A stretch of DNA of 64,000 nt from Nostoc sp. FACHB-280 (GCF_014697615.1 NZ_JACJSD010000038.1:1-64000), one strand, 5' to 3'; positions 40,781 through 49,934 are shown, counted from the stretch's first letter. Numbers and translations: made by a program. Notes: generated by a model from the sequence alone, not told the origin.

Positions 40781-41623
40781 TTAACTTTGGAAAATTACGC
40801 CAGTATCGTTATCTTCATCCCAAAACCACCAACCTTGAGATAATTCACAAAGAACGCGCATTAGTGCTAATTGTTGATGTGTGATTTCCCCACTACCGTA
40901 GCTGACGTTACTAGTGCCATCCCATGATTTAAGAATTGATTCTAAATTGTATCCATTGCCCATAATCCAACTGGCGTAGAAGCAGTCTTTGGATATTTCT
41001 TCCATGATGGCCAGTAGTTCGAGTGCGGCATCAGGATTGGGTGATTTTAGGGCTTCAAGTGCAAGGCGGAGGTTTTCTTCTCTGTCTGCAATAAACTCCG
41101 AAAAAGCTGCTCTATTTGATGGTAAATTGTCCTTTTCAAGTGTGATTAATTTTCCATTTACAATCTTGACTGGAGTTATATTTGAGTAGTCAGTTTGGTC
41201 ATCTTCACTTGCCTTTACTTTTATAGCTAAAGGATGCCAATGGATGCGTTCAATTTTATTAGTCTGAGGATTTGTCCATGCCCAGAATAGTTTGTGAGAT
41301 GCAGCACCCTTAACTGTAAGATAAGTTCTTTTATGTCGAATGGGATAGTCTACACCTTCCTCTTGTTTCGCTTGTAAAAATGCTTCTATTGACGGATATT
41401 CTTCATTGGGATAAACCATTATCCGTGGTGCTATCGCATATGTGTAACCTGATATGCTGCTATCACCATTTTTACATGGTAACAAATTCCATTTTTCGTT
41501 TATTGGATTCTGTATCCAAAACTCAACTGATATTGTCTGTACAAACTGATCTAAAATCTGAATTGCACAAGGATAGTAAAGTGTGAGTTGTTGGTTGCTA
41601 TTATTCATTATTATTCCATCCAT
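40781..41623 (-). CDS. Hypothetical protein
   Basis: A 280-residue protein with a beta-rich front part (VEFWIQNPINEKWNLLPCKN, PIRHKRTYLTVKGAASHKLF) and a helical, acidic back part. No family was recognised. The last part (YASWIMGNGYNLESILKSWD) resembles segments of uncharacterised cyanobacterial plasmid proteins. ATG 41608 just after the stop of the preceding gene is an alternative start; the two genes are coupled. Confidence 0.55.
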   Translation of the reverse strand: MDGIIMNNSNQQLTLYYPCAIQILDQFVQTISVEFWIQNPINEKWNLLPCKNGDSSISGYTYAIAPRIMVYPNEEYPSIEAFLQAKQEEGVDYPIRHKRTYLTVKGAASHKLFWAWTNPQTNKIERIHWHPLAIKVKASEDDQTDYSNITPVKIVNGKLITLEKDNLPSNRAAFSEFIADREENLRLALEALKSPNPDAALELLAIMEEISKDCFYASWIMGNGYNLESILKSWDGTSNVSYGSGEITHQQLALMRVLCELSQGWWFWDEDNDTGVIFQS

Positions 41624-42072
41624 TCGATAGCGGATATGGTTTCCTTTTTGGCGGGAAGTATTTTGACTTCATAGCCATAAAGAATTAATTCGTGCAAAGT
41701 TGCTAGTAGTTGCTTGAGTGATATACTGTCCCATTGGCTGCACTCTAATATATGTTTCAATACCTGTTCGGGAGCATTAACCACCCAAAGACTATGAATT
41801 CTTTTGTTCCTAAATCCAGCACATAATTGAACAATTGGTTGTAACTCAACTGTTATTTTTGGTACATGAATAATTGCTGAACTTATAGGGATTACTGGTT
41901 TATATTCTAAGTTTTTAGATTGTGAAAAATATGGGTCACTGTACCATTGTCCGTCGATTTGGTATGCAATCATTAGGTATGGCAATGCTTTAATTGCATT
42001 TATAGTTCCCCATCTAGCAGTTTGTCCTGCATGAAACCAGATATAAGAGCCGTTGTGTATTATCATGTACAA
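41611..42072 (-). CDS. Hypothetical protein
   Basis: A 153-residue protein with a beta-rich pattern (MIIHNGSYIWFHAGQTARWG, IHVPKITVELQPIVQL) and a C-terminal helix. No family was recognised. It overlaps the start of the following gene by 13 bases. The upstream 350 bases are AT-rich and non-coding. Confidence 0.5.
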   Translation of the reverse strand: MYMIIHNGSYIWFHAGQTARWGTINAIKALPYLMIAYQIDGQWYSDPYFSQSKNLEYKPVIPISSAIIHVPKITVELQPIVQLCAGFRNKRIHSLWVVNAPEQVLKHILECSQWDSISLKQLLATLHELILYGYEVKILPAKKETISAIEWME

Positions 42073-42426
42073 GTTTTATAATTTTGACTTGAGGCTTTGC
42101 TTGTCCAGCTAATTGATAACTTCGTCTGTGGTAGAAAGTTTAGGTACTTTGTTTACTGAACAATGATTTCGTATTTGTAGGAATACTTGGTTTCAAATAG
42201 CAAATATTATTCATTGCAGTAAACTTTATATTCATGTACAACACTTTAGATATAAGTGATTATTTCCTAAATCACTTATAATCAATGTTTCTCTTGCTGA
42301 TGTGTGTAACAATTGTGGTAATTAATCTACTAATTTGATGTCTGTTTTAAAACTAAATACTTGCTATAAAATAAAAAGTGCGCTTTTTTAATTGATGGCG
42401 CACTTTTATTAAAAATAAATTGATAG
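42073..42426. other. 354-base AT-rich intergenic region
   Basis: No gene was seen. It contains the terminator at 42374-42407 and probably the promoter of the gene at 41611-42072. Confidence 0.5.
42374..42407 (-). terminator. Terminator after the zinc/HNH-like gene
   Basis: AAAAGTGCGC pairs with GCGCACTTTT. On the - strand T-rich sequence follows the stem. The loop also contains a T run that could serve the other strand. Confidence 0.75.
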
Positions 42427-43269
42427 TTAAACGTGGTGAAGGATAATATTTATTGCGTCTTGAGTGCTAATTTTATATTGTATAGCAAGTTTATTCATGT
42501 TGGCTTCACCATTTGCATGATCTTTGATGATTGCTCGAACAATGTTTGGTGAAACATTAATCTCACTATTGGTAACGACTGGTTTGGGTAAAGTTTGAGA
42601 AATAAAGAATTCTTTTCTTCTTAATACATGTATTTGACGATAATGTTCTTTTCTGGGTATCCATAGACAATTTCCGGGGGCAAAATCGCTCTCTTGATCG
42701 ATACGAGATATAACTGTTCCTTCGGGTGCTAATCCCATATCTTTTAGAAATTGGGCAAAGTTATCACGCCAGGATGCATCAACTTCAATTCCGCACCCAC
42801 CATGATATTTGTACTGATGGTGGTTCTTGTTATAGCAGATGCGCTTGATGTGTAACCAGGAGTTATACTCGTGGCTTTTGCAGTGACCGTGGATAGTTTT
42901 ATCGGTTTTGAGGCTGTCCCGTTGCAAACATCCGCAACTTTGCGTTAGCCCTCTTTTTAAACTATTTTTACTAACATATTTTTGGGTTCCGCATCTGCAT
43001 AAGGTAAGGAGGAGTAGTTCACCCCTTTTCCCCTTAACTTCTATATCAGATATCACTGTTAGTCTCCCAAAATTTACCCCAACTGGGATAGATTCTTTTC
43101 TTTTCTTACAACCGCAGTTAGTTGAGCGACCATTGGTGAGAGTGTGACTGTAGACAAGTTTTTGAGTTCCACAATCACACTTACATAATACTTGCTTTCC
43201 TTGTTTTTCTATTACAGTCCAACTACCGAATTTTCCACTTATATTAATTACTCGCTTTGTAGTCTCCAT
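42427..43269 (-). CDS. Cys-rich, HNH-like phage/plasmid protein
   Basis: The 280-residue protein has two copies of a small zinc module (CKCDCGTQKLVYSHTLTNG ending NCGC; CRCGTQKYVSKNSLKRG ending SCGC). After these comes a domain of the phage type with Y-x-Y-x-G-G-x-G-I, W, F and D-M-G (YHGGCGIEVDASWRDNFAQF) and SRIDQESDFAPGNCLW, which fits an HNH-like or AP2-type DNA-binding/nuclease unit. A C-terminal helical DNA-binding end follows. The Cys in GGCGIE replaces the usual Arg. It is probably a homing-type or mobile DNA-related protein. Confidence 0.6.
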   Translation of the reverse strand: METTKRVINISGKFGSWTVIEKQGKQVLCKCDCGTQKLVYSHTLTNGRSTNCGCKKRKESIPVGVNFGRLTVISDIEVKGKRGELLLLTLCRCGTQKYVSKNSLKRGLTQSCGCLQRDSLKTDKTIHGHCKSHEYNSWLHIKRICYNKNHHQYKYHGGCGIEVDASWRDNFAQFLKDMGLAPEGTVISRIDQESDFAPGNCLWIPRKEHYRQIHVLRRKEFFISQTLPKPVVTNSEINVSPNIVRAIIKDHANGEANMNKLAIQYKISTQDAINIILHHV

Positions 43270-43297
43270 AAATTATTTTGGTGTTATTACTGCTGGG

Positions 43298-43399
43298 TTA
43301 AATATTTAAAACAAGCTGTTTTTCTTGCTCCAGTTCCTTCTTTATCCAAGCAAGTTGTTGATCACCAGATTGAGGTTGTGGGCGATTCTTCCCATACTG
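43298..43399 (-). pseudogene. C-terminal piece of a small gene split by the TnpB element
   Basis: Directly beyond the element end, the frame QYGKNRPQPQSGDQQLAWIK ... LVLNI reads to a TAA at 43298. It has no start of its own. Its N-terminal half is at 44943-45056 on the other side of the element. Together they would make a hydrophilic protein of about 60 residues. Confidence 0.55.
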
Positions 43400-44990
43400 A
43401 ACTACCCCATGCCTAAAGACATGAGGTTCCAACTTGCTACGCAAGTTTCGTTTGCCCTCACTGGCTCCGACTCCTCACGCGCTATTGGATTACTAGACAT
43501 CAACTCTGACCCATTATTGATAGGTGACTTTGAACTAGTCGCAGTTCTCGCTGATTGATTTGACCCGCTCCGCCAACCGTCTAGCAAGGATTGTTCCATC
43601 CCTAACCAACCATTTCTAGCTGATGGGATTGACAGAGTTTCTGTTTTTGGATCAACGTACCTACTCAAATAAGCAGAGAAAATATCTCGTTGCATACGTA
43701 ATCCACATTCTGAGCAATCATGGACACGTTGAGATAATGATTTTTTCTGCCTATTACCACACAAACAAGTTTGAGACAGTGCAGTTTTTCGAGTAGAGAA
43801 CTTTAGAACTGTACCGCCAGCACTTTCAGCCTTGCGTACTAGTTCTGATTGAAAACTTGATGGTGCTTTAAAACCTATTGACTTACCGTAAATTTGCTGC
43901 CAAGCCTTAACATTAATTTTCTCAGTTTTAACTGTTTTACCTAAAGCTAATGTTTGATTTACTAATTGACCGTGCAAAGACTTACGGTGTCCTGCTTGTT
44001 TGCGGTCAATTTCACGTTTTTTGTTAGCAGTCTTTTGATATCGTTTTGATGTATGCCAGCGTTTTACACCTTTTTTTACAGTGCCATTGGGATTAAAATT
44101 ATCAGGATTGTTGGCGCGTCTTTGTCTGTCCATCTTTCGCTGTAATCTTCTAATTTTCTTTTGCTTAGAAGTTAATTCTTCAGCGAATGGTTGCCAAATA
44201 GTTTGATTATCTCCAACTATTGCAACAGTTGAAACACCTAAATCAACACCAACAATACCATCACCAATAACATTTTTTGGCTTTTGATAAGCTAATCCTT
44301 CACAAACTAACTGAGCGTACCAGTAAGTTTTTTGGTTGATAATACGACGCACTAAGCGAACATATTTAATCCTAGAATTTAAACCATGTAATAATACAGG
44401 GTCATTACTATCAATAATTCCCGAAAGTTTTAACCCTAACCATTCAACACTATAACCAGTCCAGCGAATACCTTGCTTGTTAGTTTTACCTTCTAAAGAC
44501 GCAAACTGTCCTTTTTGTTTAAATCTAGCTTTCTTAGCCTTTCCATAAATTAATCTTTCTAAAGTTTTAAACGCTCTGGTTGCTATTTTTTGAATAGTTT
44601 GAGCGTCAAGATTTAATTTAATCCAAACACTAGCTATAGCTGTTGTATTGGCAAAAGATTGTAAATAATAATCGCTAAATCTATAAGCTTCACGCGCTTT
44701 TTGAAATGCTGTAGCACGTTCTTTCTTGTTAGTTTTTGAAACTAGTTTAGCTTGATTATATAGATTAGAATTACGAACTAATTCTAATCTAGTTAAACCT
44801 TCAGACAATACAGCGTTATACAACTGTCTTCCTGCTTCTAATCTGGCAGCAAGTATAGCCATGTCTTTAGAGGTTGTTTTTAATGGAATTTCAGTTATAA
44901 AACTAGGTGTTTTTGCTGCCAAAATTTATCACCTCCCAATACTTATTTATTAGTTTTCTGTATTTTATCATTATAGGTGCGTTGTAGAAA
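43400..44990 (-). mobile_element. TnpB-only IS200/IS605-like element, boundaries approximate
   Basis: The element carries tnpB and ends near the sequence complementary to catgcctaaagacatg, a hairpin of the type seen at IS605-family right ends. No tnpA is present. It interrupts a small gene, whose halves flank it. The left end lies in about 44975-44995. Confidence 0.55.
43402..44922 (-). CDS. tnpB: TnpB-family RNA-guided endonuclease (506 residues)
   Basis: The protein has RuvC-I (GIVGVDLGVSTVAIV), an E-containing RuvC-II strand (TEKINVKAWQ), a zinc ribbon (CLCGNRQKKSL; HDCSECGL) and RuvC-III (RDIFSAYLSRY). The catalytic D-E-D set is intact. It is longer than the common ~400-residue TnpB: it has a different helical N-terminus (LAARLEAGRQLYNAVL) and a ~95-residue low-complexity C-terminal tail that merely translates the element's right end. 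TTG 44922 is the start, since GGGAGGTGAT lies 6 bases upstream and no ATG fits. Its guide RNA would overlap the gene's 3' end. Confidence 0.88.
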   Translation of the reverse strand: MAAKTPSFITEIPLKTTSKDMAILAARLEAGRQLYNAVLSEGLTRLELVRNSNLYNQAKLVSKTNKKERATAFQKAREAYRFSDYYLQSFANTTAIASVWIKLNLDAQTIQKIATRAFKTLERLIYGKAKKARFKQKGQFASLEGKTNKQGIRWTGYSVEWLGLKLSGIIDSNDPVLLHGLNSRIKYVRLVRRIINQKTYWYAQLVCEGLAYQKPKNVIGDGIVGVDLGVSTVAIVGDNQTIWQPFAEELTSKQKKIRRLQRKMDRQRRANNPDNFNPNGTVKKGVKRWHTSKRYQKTANKKREIDRKQAGHRKSLHGQLVNQTLALGKTVKTEKINVKAWQQIYGKSIGFKAPSSFQSELVRKAESAGGTVLKFSTRKTALSQTCLCGNRQKKSLSQRVHDCSECGLRMQRDIFSAYLSRYVDPKTETLSIPSARNGWLGMEQSLLDGWRSGSNQSARTATSSKSPINNGSELMSSNPIAREESEPVRANETCVASWNLMSLGMG

Positions 44991-45056
44991 ACTATGATAC
45001 TCCATACCATCAAAGTAAATATTGAAGCTAGGATTAAGTTGAAAGTCTTGAATCAT
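44943..45056 (-). pseudogene. N-terminal piece of the small gene split by the TnpB element
   Basis: From ATG 45056 the frame reads IQDFQLNPSFNIYFDGMEYH-SFLQ, then about 14 more codons, probably element-derived, to TAA at 44943. The C-terminal remainder is at 43298-43399. Confidence 0.5.
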
Positions 45057-45066
45057 ATTGTTATCC

Positions 45067-45951
45067 TTACTGGGGAAGATATAAACACTTATTTTGTTCT
45101 GCTAGCCTATTTGTGTGATAGTTATCAAGAATCATTTTCTTAAATTCTTCTCTTGTTGCTCGCAAGTCGCGGAATATTTTGTTAGTGGGATAGAAGAATA
45201 CCGACTGTTGACGGCTGTAAAACCAGACCATTTGATTGATACTATAGGTATCATTGCTATCAAGCAGGACGTAACTAATTTGTTGGTAAAAATTTTCTAG
45301 AGAGAAGGGACGCTTTTTGGCAGTTGTTCGTACATCGATGAGAGTATTTCCAGCAATTATCTGGCAATCAGCACCTCCAAGATATTGACTTAAAGGGTAT
45401 GAAGCATTGCAGGTAATATTCCCACTTACTTGATTAGCTACAGTTTGCCAAGTACGGGGTACAATACCGATAATTTGAGATGTATCTTGAATACTAGGAA
45501 GCCATTTTTTGAAATATTCTGGTTCAAGTTGAAGGGTTTTTTCTCCTTGTAGAAAGGGTTGAATAATCTCATGTATGTTACGGCTGCGTGCATAATTTTC
45601 TAACGCACCCAACAGCATACACTTTAGAGCTTCTTCTTCAAGGGAAGTTGAATTTGTAATACAGTAATCAAAAGCATATTCTATTTTGAGGGCTTTGGCT
45701 CCAACCTGAGCAAGACAATTAGTAAACCATGTTTTATCTTCATAGATGCTTCCTAGATACTTAGCAAGTGCTTTGGCGATCGCATTTCCTACTAATGGAA
45801 AATCTACACCATCAACTGGCCTGATAATTTCTTGATTTTCTAATAGTTGGTTATGGTTAGTAATCATTTTAATAAGTGTCTGGTTTAGTCTAGAGTCAAA
45901 CCATCTCCTGATAGGTGAATTTCTGTTTTTTAATTCAGAGGTTAAGCTCAC
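45067..45951 (-). CDS. PD-(D/E)XK-like protein, active site changed
   Basis: A 294-residue protein. A helical N-terminal half is followed by LGGADCQIIAGNTLIDVRTT and NFYQQISYVLLDS, the layout of a restriction-like (PD-(D/E)XK) fold with D...hydrophobic strand...D-x-K. Here the final K is R (DVRTT), as also seen in inactive or structural relatives. Similar proteins occur in mobile DNA as predicted nucleases. The next gene downstream is the truncated small gene; cooperation is unclear. Confidence 0.55.
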   Translation of the reverse strand: MSLTSELKNRNSPIRRWFDSRLNQTLIKMITNHNQLLENQEIIRPVDGVDFPLVGNAIAKALAKYLGSIYEDKTWFTNCLAQVGAKALKIEYAFDYCITNSTSLEEEALKCMLLGALENYARSRNIHEIIQPFLQGEKTLQLEPEYFKKWLPSIQDTSQIIGIVPRTWQTVANQVSGNITCNASYPLSQYLGGADCQIIAGNTLIDVRTTAKKRPFSLENFYQQISYVLLDSNDTYSINQMVWFYSRQQSVFFYPTNKIFRDLRATREEFKKMILDNYHTNRLAEQNKCLYLPQ

Positions 45952-46178
45952 TTTTTGATTTTTCGCTTGAAATACTACATTGAGTATCTGCGTGAGCTTT
46001 ACGTAGTAATTTCTCCTTGAATTGTGTAATTTAAAACAATGAACTAATCATTTAAATAAATGAAAAGCTTGTTGAATTTGAAATTTGCAACTGATGTCAA
46101 TTTGCGGAACTTCTAAACCCAAGTTTTTATATTGCCAATGCAACTTTGCAAACTTGGTGACGGGTAATTTATCTAAAC

Positions 46179-46234
46179 TCCACAATTCATCTCACCGCCA
46201 AGCCTGCGACTGTGGCGGTGAGATGAATTGTGGA
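46179..46234. repeat. Perfect 22-bp hairpin at the left side of a TnpB element
   Basis: The arm from 46179 (TCCACAATTCATCTCACCGCC and one more base) pairs perfectly with 46213-46234 around a 12-base loop. A second 8-bp palindrome (TTTATGTT/AACATAAA) lies at about 46322-46346, just before the tnpB start. Together they look like the folded left end of an IS605-type element. Confidence 0.6.
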
Positions 46235-46346
46235 TCAAAAACGAGACACCTTCTGACCAAAATAGAGCGTAAGCGAAATCAAGGAAGAGGGTAGTTGAGT
46301 TTTTGACAAAATGGTATATTTGTTTATGTTGGAATATGCAACATAA

Positions 46347-47558
46347 ATGCTGGTATTTGAGGCAAAACTTGAGGGACTGAACGAGCAGTATCAATCGCTC
46401 GACGAAGCGATTAGAACTGCTCGTTTTGTTCGTAATGCTTGCCTGAGATACTGGATGGACAATAAGGATATTGGGCGTTACGACCTCAATAAATTCTGTG
46501 CTGTCCTTGCTGCCGAAGTAAACTTTCCTTGGGTTGCCAAGCTCAACTCTATGGCAAGACAAGCCAGTGCGGAAAGAGCGTGGTCTGCAATTGTTCGATT
46601 TTTTGACAATTGCAAGAAATCTAAACCAGGGAAGAAAGGTTATCCACGTTTTAAGAAAGAACAGACTCATGGTTCTGTTGAGTACAAAACCTGTGGGTGG
46701 AAGCTCTCTGATGACCGGAGATACATCACTTTTAGCGATGGTTTTAATGCAGGAACTTTCAAACTTTGGGGAACTCGTGACCTGCATTTCTACCAGTTGA
46801 AACAGTTCAAACGGGTGCGGGTTGTGCGTCGTGCCGATGGGTACTACGCGCAGTTTTGCATTGACCAAGAACGAATCGAAAAGCGAGAGCCAACTGGTAA
46901 AACTATTGGTTTGGATGTGGGACTTAATCACTTCTACACTGATAGTGAAGGTAATCAGGTTGAAAATCCTAGACACCTGCGTAAAAGCGAGAAGTCTTTG
47001 AAACGCCTGCAACGCAGATTGTCTAAGACCAAGAAGGGTTCCAAGAACAGAGTTAAGGCGAGAAATCGCTTGAGTAGAAAGCACCTCAAAGTAAGTAGGC
47101 AGCGTAAAGACTTTGCCGTGAAATTGGCAAGGTGCGTAGTCCAGTCTAGCGACTTGGTAGCCTATGAGGATTTGCAGGTGCGAAATATGGTAAGGAACAG
47201 ACATCTTGCCAAATCGATTAGTGACGCAGCGTGGACTCAGTTTAGGCAGTGGGTTGAGTATTTTGGCAAAGTGTTTGGTGTGGTCACTGTTGCTGTGCCA
47301 CCTCATAGAACTAGCCAAAATTGTTCTAATTGTGGTGAGGTGGTGAAAAAATCTCTCAGCACCAGAACTCATGTTTGTCATCACTGTGGACATATTCAAG
47401 ACCGTGACCATAATGCTGCAAGAAACATACTTGAGATAGGACTCCGTACCGTGGGGCACACGGGAACGTTAATAGCCTCTGGAGATATCGACCTCTGCGT
47501 GGGTGGAGAAATCCCTCCAAGTAAGTCGAGTCGCAGAAAGAGGAAACCCAAAGAGTAA
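46347..47558 (+). CDS. tnpB: TnpB RNA-guided DNA endonuclease (403 residues)
   Basis: A canonical TnpB: HTH_OrfB-type N-terminus (LNEQYQSLDEAIRTARFVRN), RuvC-I (KTIGLDVGLNHFY), basic bridge helices, RuvC-II (LVAYEDLQVRNMV), zinc ribbon (CSNCGEVVKK; CHHCGH) and RuvC-III (DRDHNAARNIL). All catalytic residues are present. It cleaves DNA at sites matching a guide carried next to the element's right end and helps to maintain the transposon. It starts at the first ATG after the left-end palindrome. Confidence 0.92.
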   Translation: MLVFEAKLEGLNEQYQSLDEAIRTARFVRNACLRYWMDNKDIGRYDLNKFCAVLAAEVNFPWVAKLNSMARQASAERAWSAIVRFFDNCKKSKPGKKGYPRFKKEQTHGSVEYKTCGWKLSDDRRYITFSDGFNAGTFKLWGTRDLHFYQLKQFKRVRVVRRADGYYAQFCIDQERIEKREPTGKTIGLDVGLNHFYTDSEGNQVENPRHLRKSEKSLKRLQRRLSKTKKGSKNRVKARNRLSRKHLKVSRQRKDFAVKLARCVVQSSDLVAYEDLQVRNMVRNRHLAKSISDAAWTQFRQWVEYFGKVFGVVTVAVPPHRTSQNCSNCGEVVKKSLSTRTHVCHHCGHIQDRDHNAARNILEIGLRTVGHTGTLIASGDIDLCVGGEIPPSKSSRRKRKPKE

Positions 47559-47594
47559 TCTTTGGAATCTCCCGCTACACCCGCGAGTTAGCGG
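47548..47594 (+). ncRNA. Right-end hairpins, likely 3' part of the TnpB omegaRNA
   Basis: CCAAAGA/TCTTTGG (47548-47565) and CCGCTA/TAGCGG (47572-47594) form two stems across and after the tnpB stop. TnpB guide RNAs are derived from this position, with the guide just beyond the element end (about 47606 onward). The exact end was not determined. Confidence 0.5.
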
Positions 47595-47604
47595 AGAGAG
47601 GATG

Positions 47605-49848
47605 TCAAAGTTCAACTTCTCTTGACTTGGTTTTAGGTGCAGCAGCGACAGTTTGCTTTTGAGGGGAGGGTATGTGTTCAGTAGGGGTATATTGCTGCCG
47701 AATTTCTTCTCCTCGCCATGCTTGTAAGTCATTCATAATATCTTTAAGCGGAACAAAATCGACGACTGTTTCTCCCTGCTTTTGTGCCTCAGTTGCCTTA
47801 TAGGTCATAATCTTGAAGTACATCTCTCGCTGGTCGGCAATTGGTAACTTGCCGTTGTTCTCATTTATCCGTTGTAGAATTTCTTCATTGCCTTGATTCA
47901 TTGCCCCTCCCCAGTCAGGGCCACCATGCTTGACCATATTTGCCCATTCCTTGGCGATGTAGGGGTGAACTGTGACAGGCAAATCGCCAACTGCTTGTAT
48001 TACTTGTTTTTTGGGTGCAGATGCGGCGGTGGGAGTAGATTGTTCGTTACCAAAGATTTGTTCCAAGTTGAGTTTGCTGGCGTTTTGGGCAATAAACTTA
48101 ATTTGGTTGATATCGTACTCAGAGATATTCATCTTGCTGACTTCTTTGGTAATGCCGGCTTCGGTTTTAGTTAGGTCAAACCGGACAAGTTCATGAGTAC
48201 CTTTTTCTTCGGTAGTTTTAAATAATTGCAAGCTGGCTCGATTTTTTTCGGGGTTGCGCGATCGCTTGATGGTAAATTCACCTACTGTAAGTTCTTCCTT
48301 ATCAGCCTGGATGAGGACATTATTCAGGGTGTGTAACATCTCATTTTGTTTAAATACTTCCAGCGTTTTAATTGTGCCGGCAGGTGCAAGACTTCCCAAG
48401 CTGTTTGCTACATCACGGATATCGGCATTGTTGAGGTCAGGTAGCTTGCCATTGTCGCCTAAATATTCTGCCACCATGAGAAACTCCTGACGTTCAACAG
48501 GTAACATCTCTGTAGGCTTTTTCATGATTTTGGGTTCTTCTTTTTTGTTGAGTTTAAAATCCATCAAAGAGTTCTCCCACCCAAATAATTCATCACTGCG
48601 GCGATGAATGCTAACGGTGTCTCCCTGTTGGCGAATCACAAATGTATCGCTACGGTAAATACGTGAACCATCTTGTTCAAGAGTGCCGTATTTTTTTAAC
48701 ATTGCGATCGCAGTTTCAGCAATGTCTTTATTTTCCCCGTTGTAACGTTCTTCCTGCGCTTGTTTATTATTAATTTGATAAATAGGTACTTCAACCTGAC
48801 GCGCCCACTGTTGCGCTGCTGGCTCTACATCTTGAGAATTAGCTACTTCTTGATAGGTAAATTCAGGTGCATATTTTTTTCGATTATTAGTTGCTTGCTC
48901 CTCTGGCTCTTGTATAAAAAACTGATTGGGAGTTACATTTTTATTTACCTCCTCTTCAGCTGGATTTTGAGATTGATGGTTACTAGTAACTATCCGTCGA
49001 ATTTGAATAGTTTCTTCGGACTGTGCGATTTCTTCTTGAAGATTATTGACCACATCATCTTCAAGACTGTTATCTACCTCTATTTCAACAGATGAGTTTA
49101 TTTCTTGATTTATGGGCGAACTGTTTTCATCTTGTATTAACTTATTGGTCGAAAATTGACTATCATCTAACGATGAATTGTCTTCTATAGCAGTTAAATT
49201 TTCATTATCATCTTTTGTATCTTTATAATTGTTAATAATGTCAGCAGATGGTGGTAGCAGCTTAATTAATGGTTCACTTGCCACATCTATTATTTCATCT
49301 GGAGTAAGTATTTCAGTGACGAGATTAGTTGTACATTTACCTTCGCTATTTTGTTCGTAGATAACGATTTGTTTTTCTGAACCATCTGACTCTAGATAAG
49401 CTGTAATTTTCAGAGTATTATCACTTGTTTGCTGATAATTATTATTTAAATTGGGTACATTTTCTACTAATCTTGCAGCAATTATTTGTGCTTGATAGTC
49501 AGTAAAAGGTTCAGTTTCTATTGTGTATTGACCTTCTACTAATACATCGGGCATTAACACAATATTAGTTTCTTGATTGCTTTTTATACTTTGACTGGTT
49601 AAATCTACCTTTTCCCATTTATATGCACCAGGGGTAGATTCATCAGGTACAAGATTGTAGATATCTTTGCCAACTTCAACGGCAATTTTACTTGCTTCTT
49701 GAGCTTCTTTGAGTTTTTCGAGAATTACTTTAGTTATCTTAATAAGTGCATTAATTAGGCTTTTACTTAATTCTCGACTTGTTTGAATTGCAGTATCGGC
49801 TGTACCTAAATATGATTCATTAATTTGAGTGTGTCTAGGATCAAACAT
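47605..49848 (-). CDS. 747-residue conjugation-operon protein of unknown function
   Basis: It has a coiled N-terminal helix region (1-~75), long acidic low-complexity middle parts (Q/E/N-rich, ~150-330), and a C-terminal half with two similar beta-helix modules (SDTFVIRQQGDTVSIHRRSD; TVGEFTIKRSRN, then ELVRFDLTKTEAG). It ends in a possibly disordered tail ...KTKSREVEL. No relaxase or ATPase motif is visible. It is the last gene of the T4SS operon, behind the coupling protein. Similar modules occur in the FolD extension. Confidence 0.6.
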   Translation of the reverse strand: MFDPRHTQINESYLGTADTAIQTSRELSKSLINALIKITKVILEKLKEAQEASKIAVEVGKDIYNLVPDESTPGAYKWEKVDLTSQSIKSNQETNIVLMPDVLVEGQYTIETEPFTDYQAQIIAARLVENVPNLNNNYQQTSDNTLKITAYLESDGSEKQIVIYEQNSEGKCTTNLVTEILTPDEIIDVASEPLIKLLPPSADIINNYKDTKDDNENLTAIEDNSSLDDSQFSTNKLIQDENSSPINQEINSSVEIEVDNSLEDDVVNNLQEEIAQSEETIQIRRIVTSNHQSQNPAEEEVNKNVTPNQFFIQEPEEQATNNRKKYAPEFTYQEVANSQDVEPAAQQWARQVEVPIYQINNKQAQEERYNGENKDIAETAIAMLKKYGTLEQDGSRIYRSDTFVIRQQGDTVSIHRRSDELFGWENSLMDFKLNKKEEPKIMKKPTEMLPVERQEFLMVAEYLGDNGKLPDLNNADIRDVANSLGSLAPAGTIKTLEVFKQNEMLHTLNNVLIQADKEELTVGEFTIKRSRNPEKNRASLQLFKTTEEKGTHELVRFDLTKTEAGITKEVSKMNISEYDINQIKFIAQNASKLNLEQIFGNEQSTPTAASAPKKQVIQAVGDLPVTVHPYIAKEWANMVKHGGPDWGGAMNQGNEEILQRINENNGKLPIADQREMYFKIMTYKATEAQKQGETVVDFVPLKDIMNDLQAWRGEEIRQQYTPTEHIPSPQKQTVAAAPKTKSREVEL

Positions 49849-49934
49849 ATATTAAATATGGTGGAAATAATCTATAAATTCAAACAGTCTGACTGTGCTT
49901 TATAATAACCAGTTGGTCATCAAACTTAAAGTTT

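Larger units (their letters stand above)
46179..47606 (+). mobile_element. TnpB-only IS200/IS605-like element, boundaries approximate
   Basis: The unit comprises the left hairpin, an intact tnpB and right-end hairpins. There is no tnpA. The right end adjoins the stop of the 47605 gene on the other strand, so insertion was at the very 3' edge of the conjugation operon. Confidence 0.55.

Noticed and set aside
46173-47459. 428-codon open frame antisense to tnpB
   Set aside because: It mirrors the reading frame of an intact TnpB with all catalytic motifs; its protein has no domain and its ends fall in the element hairpin.
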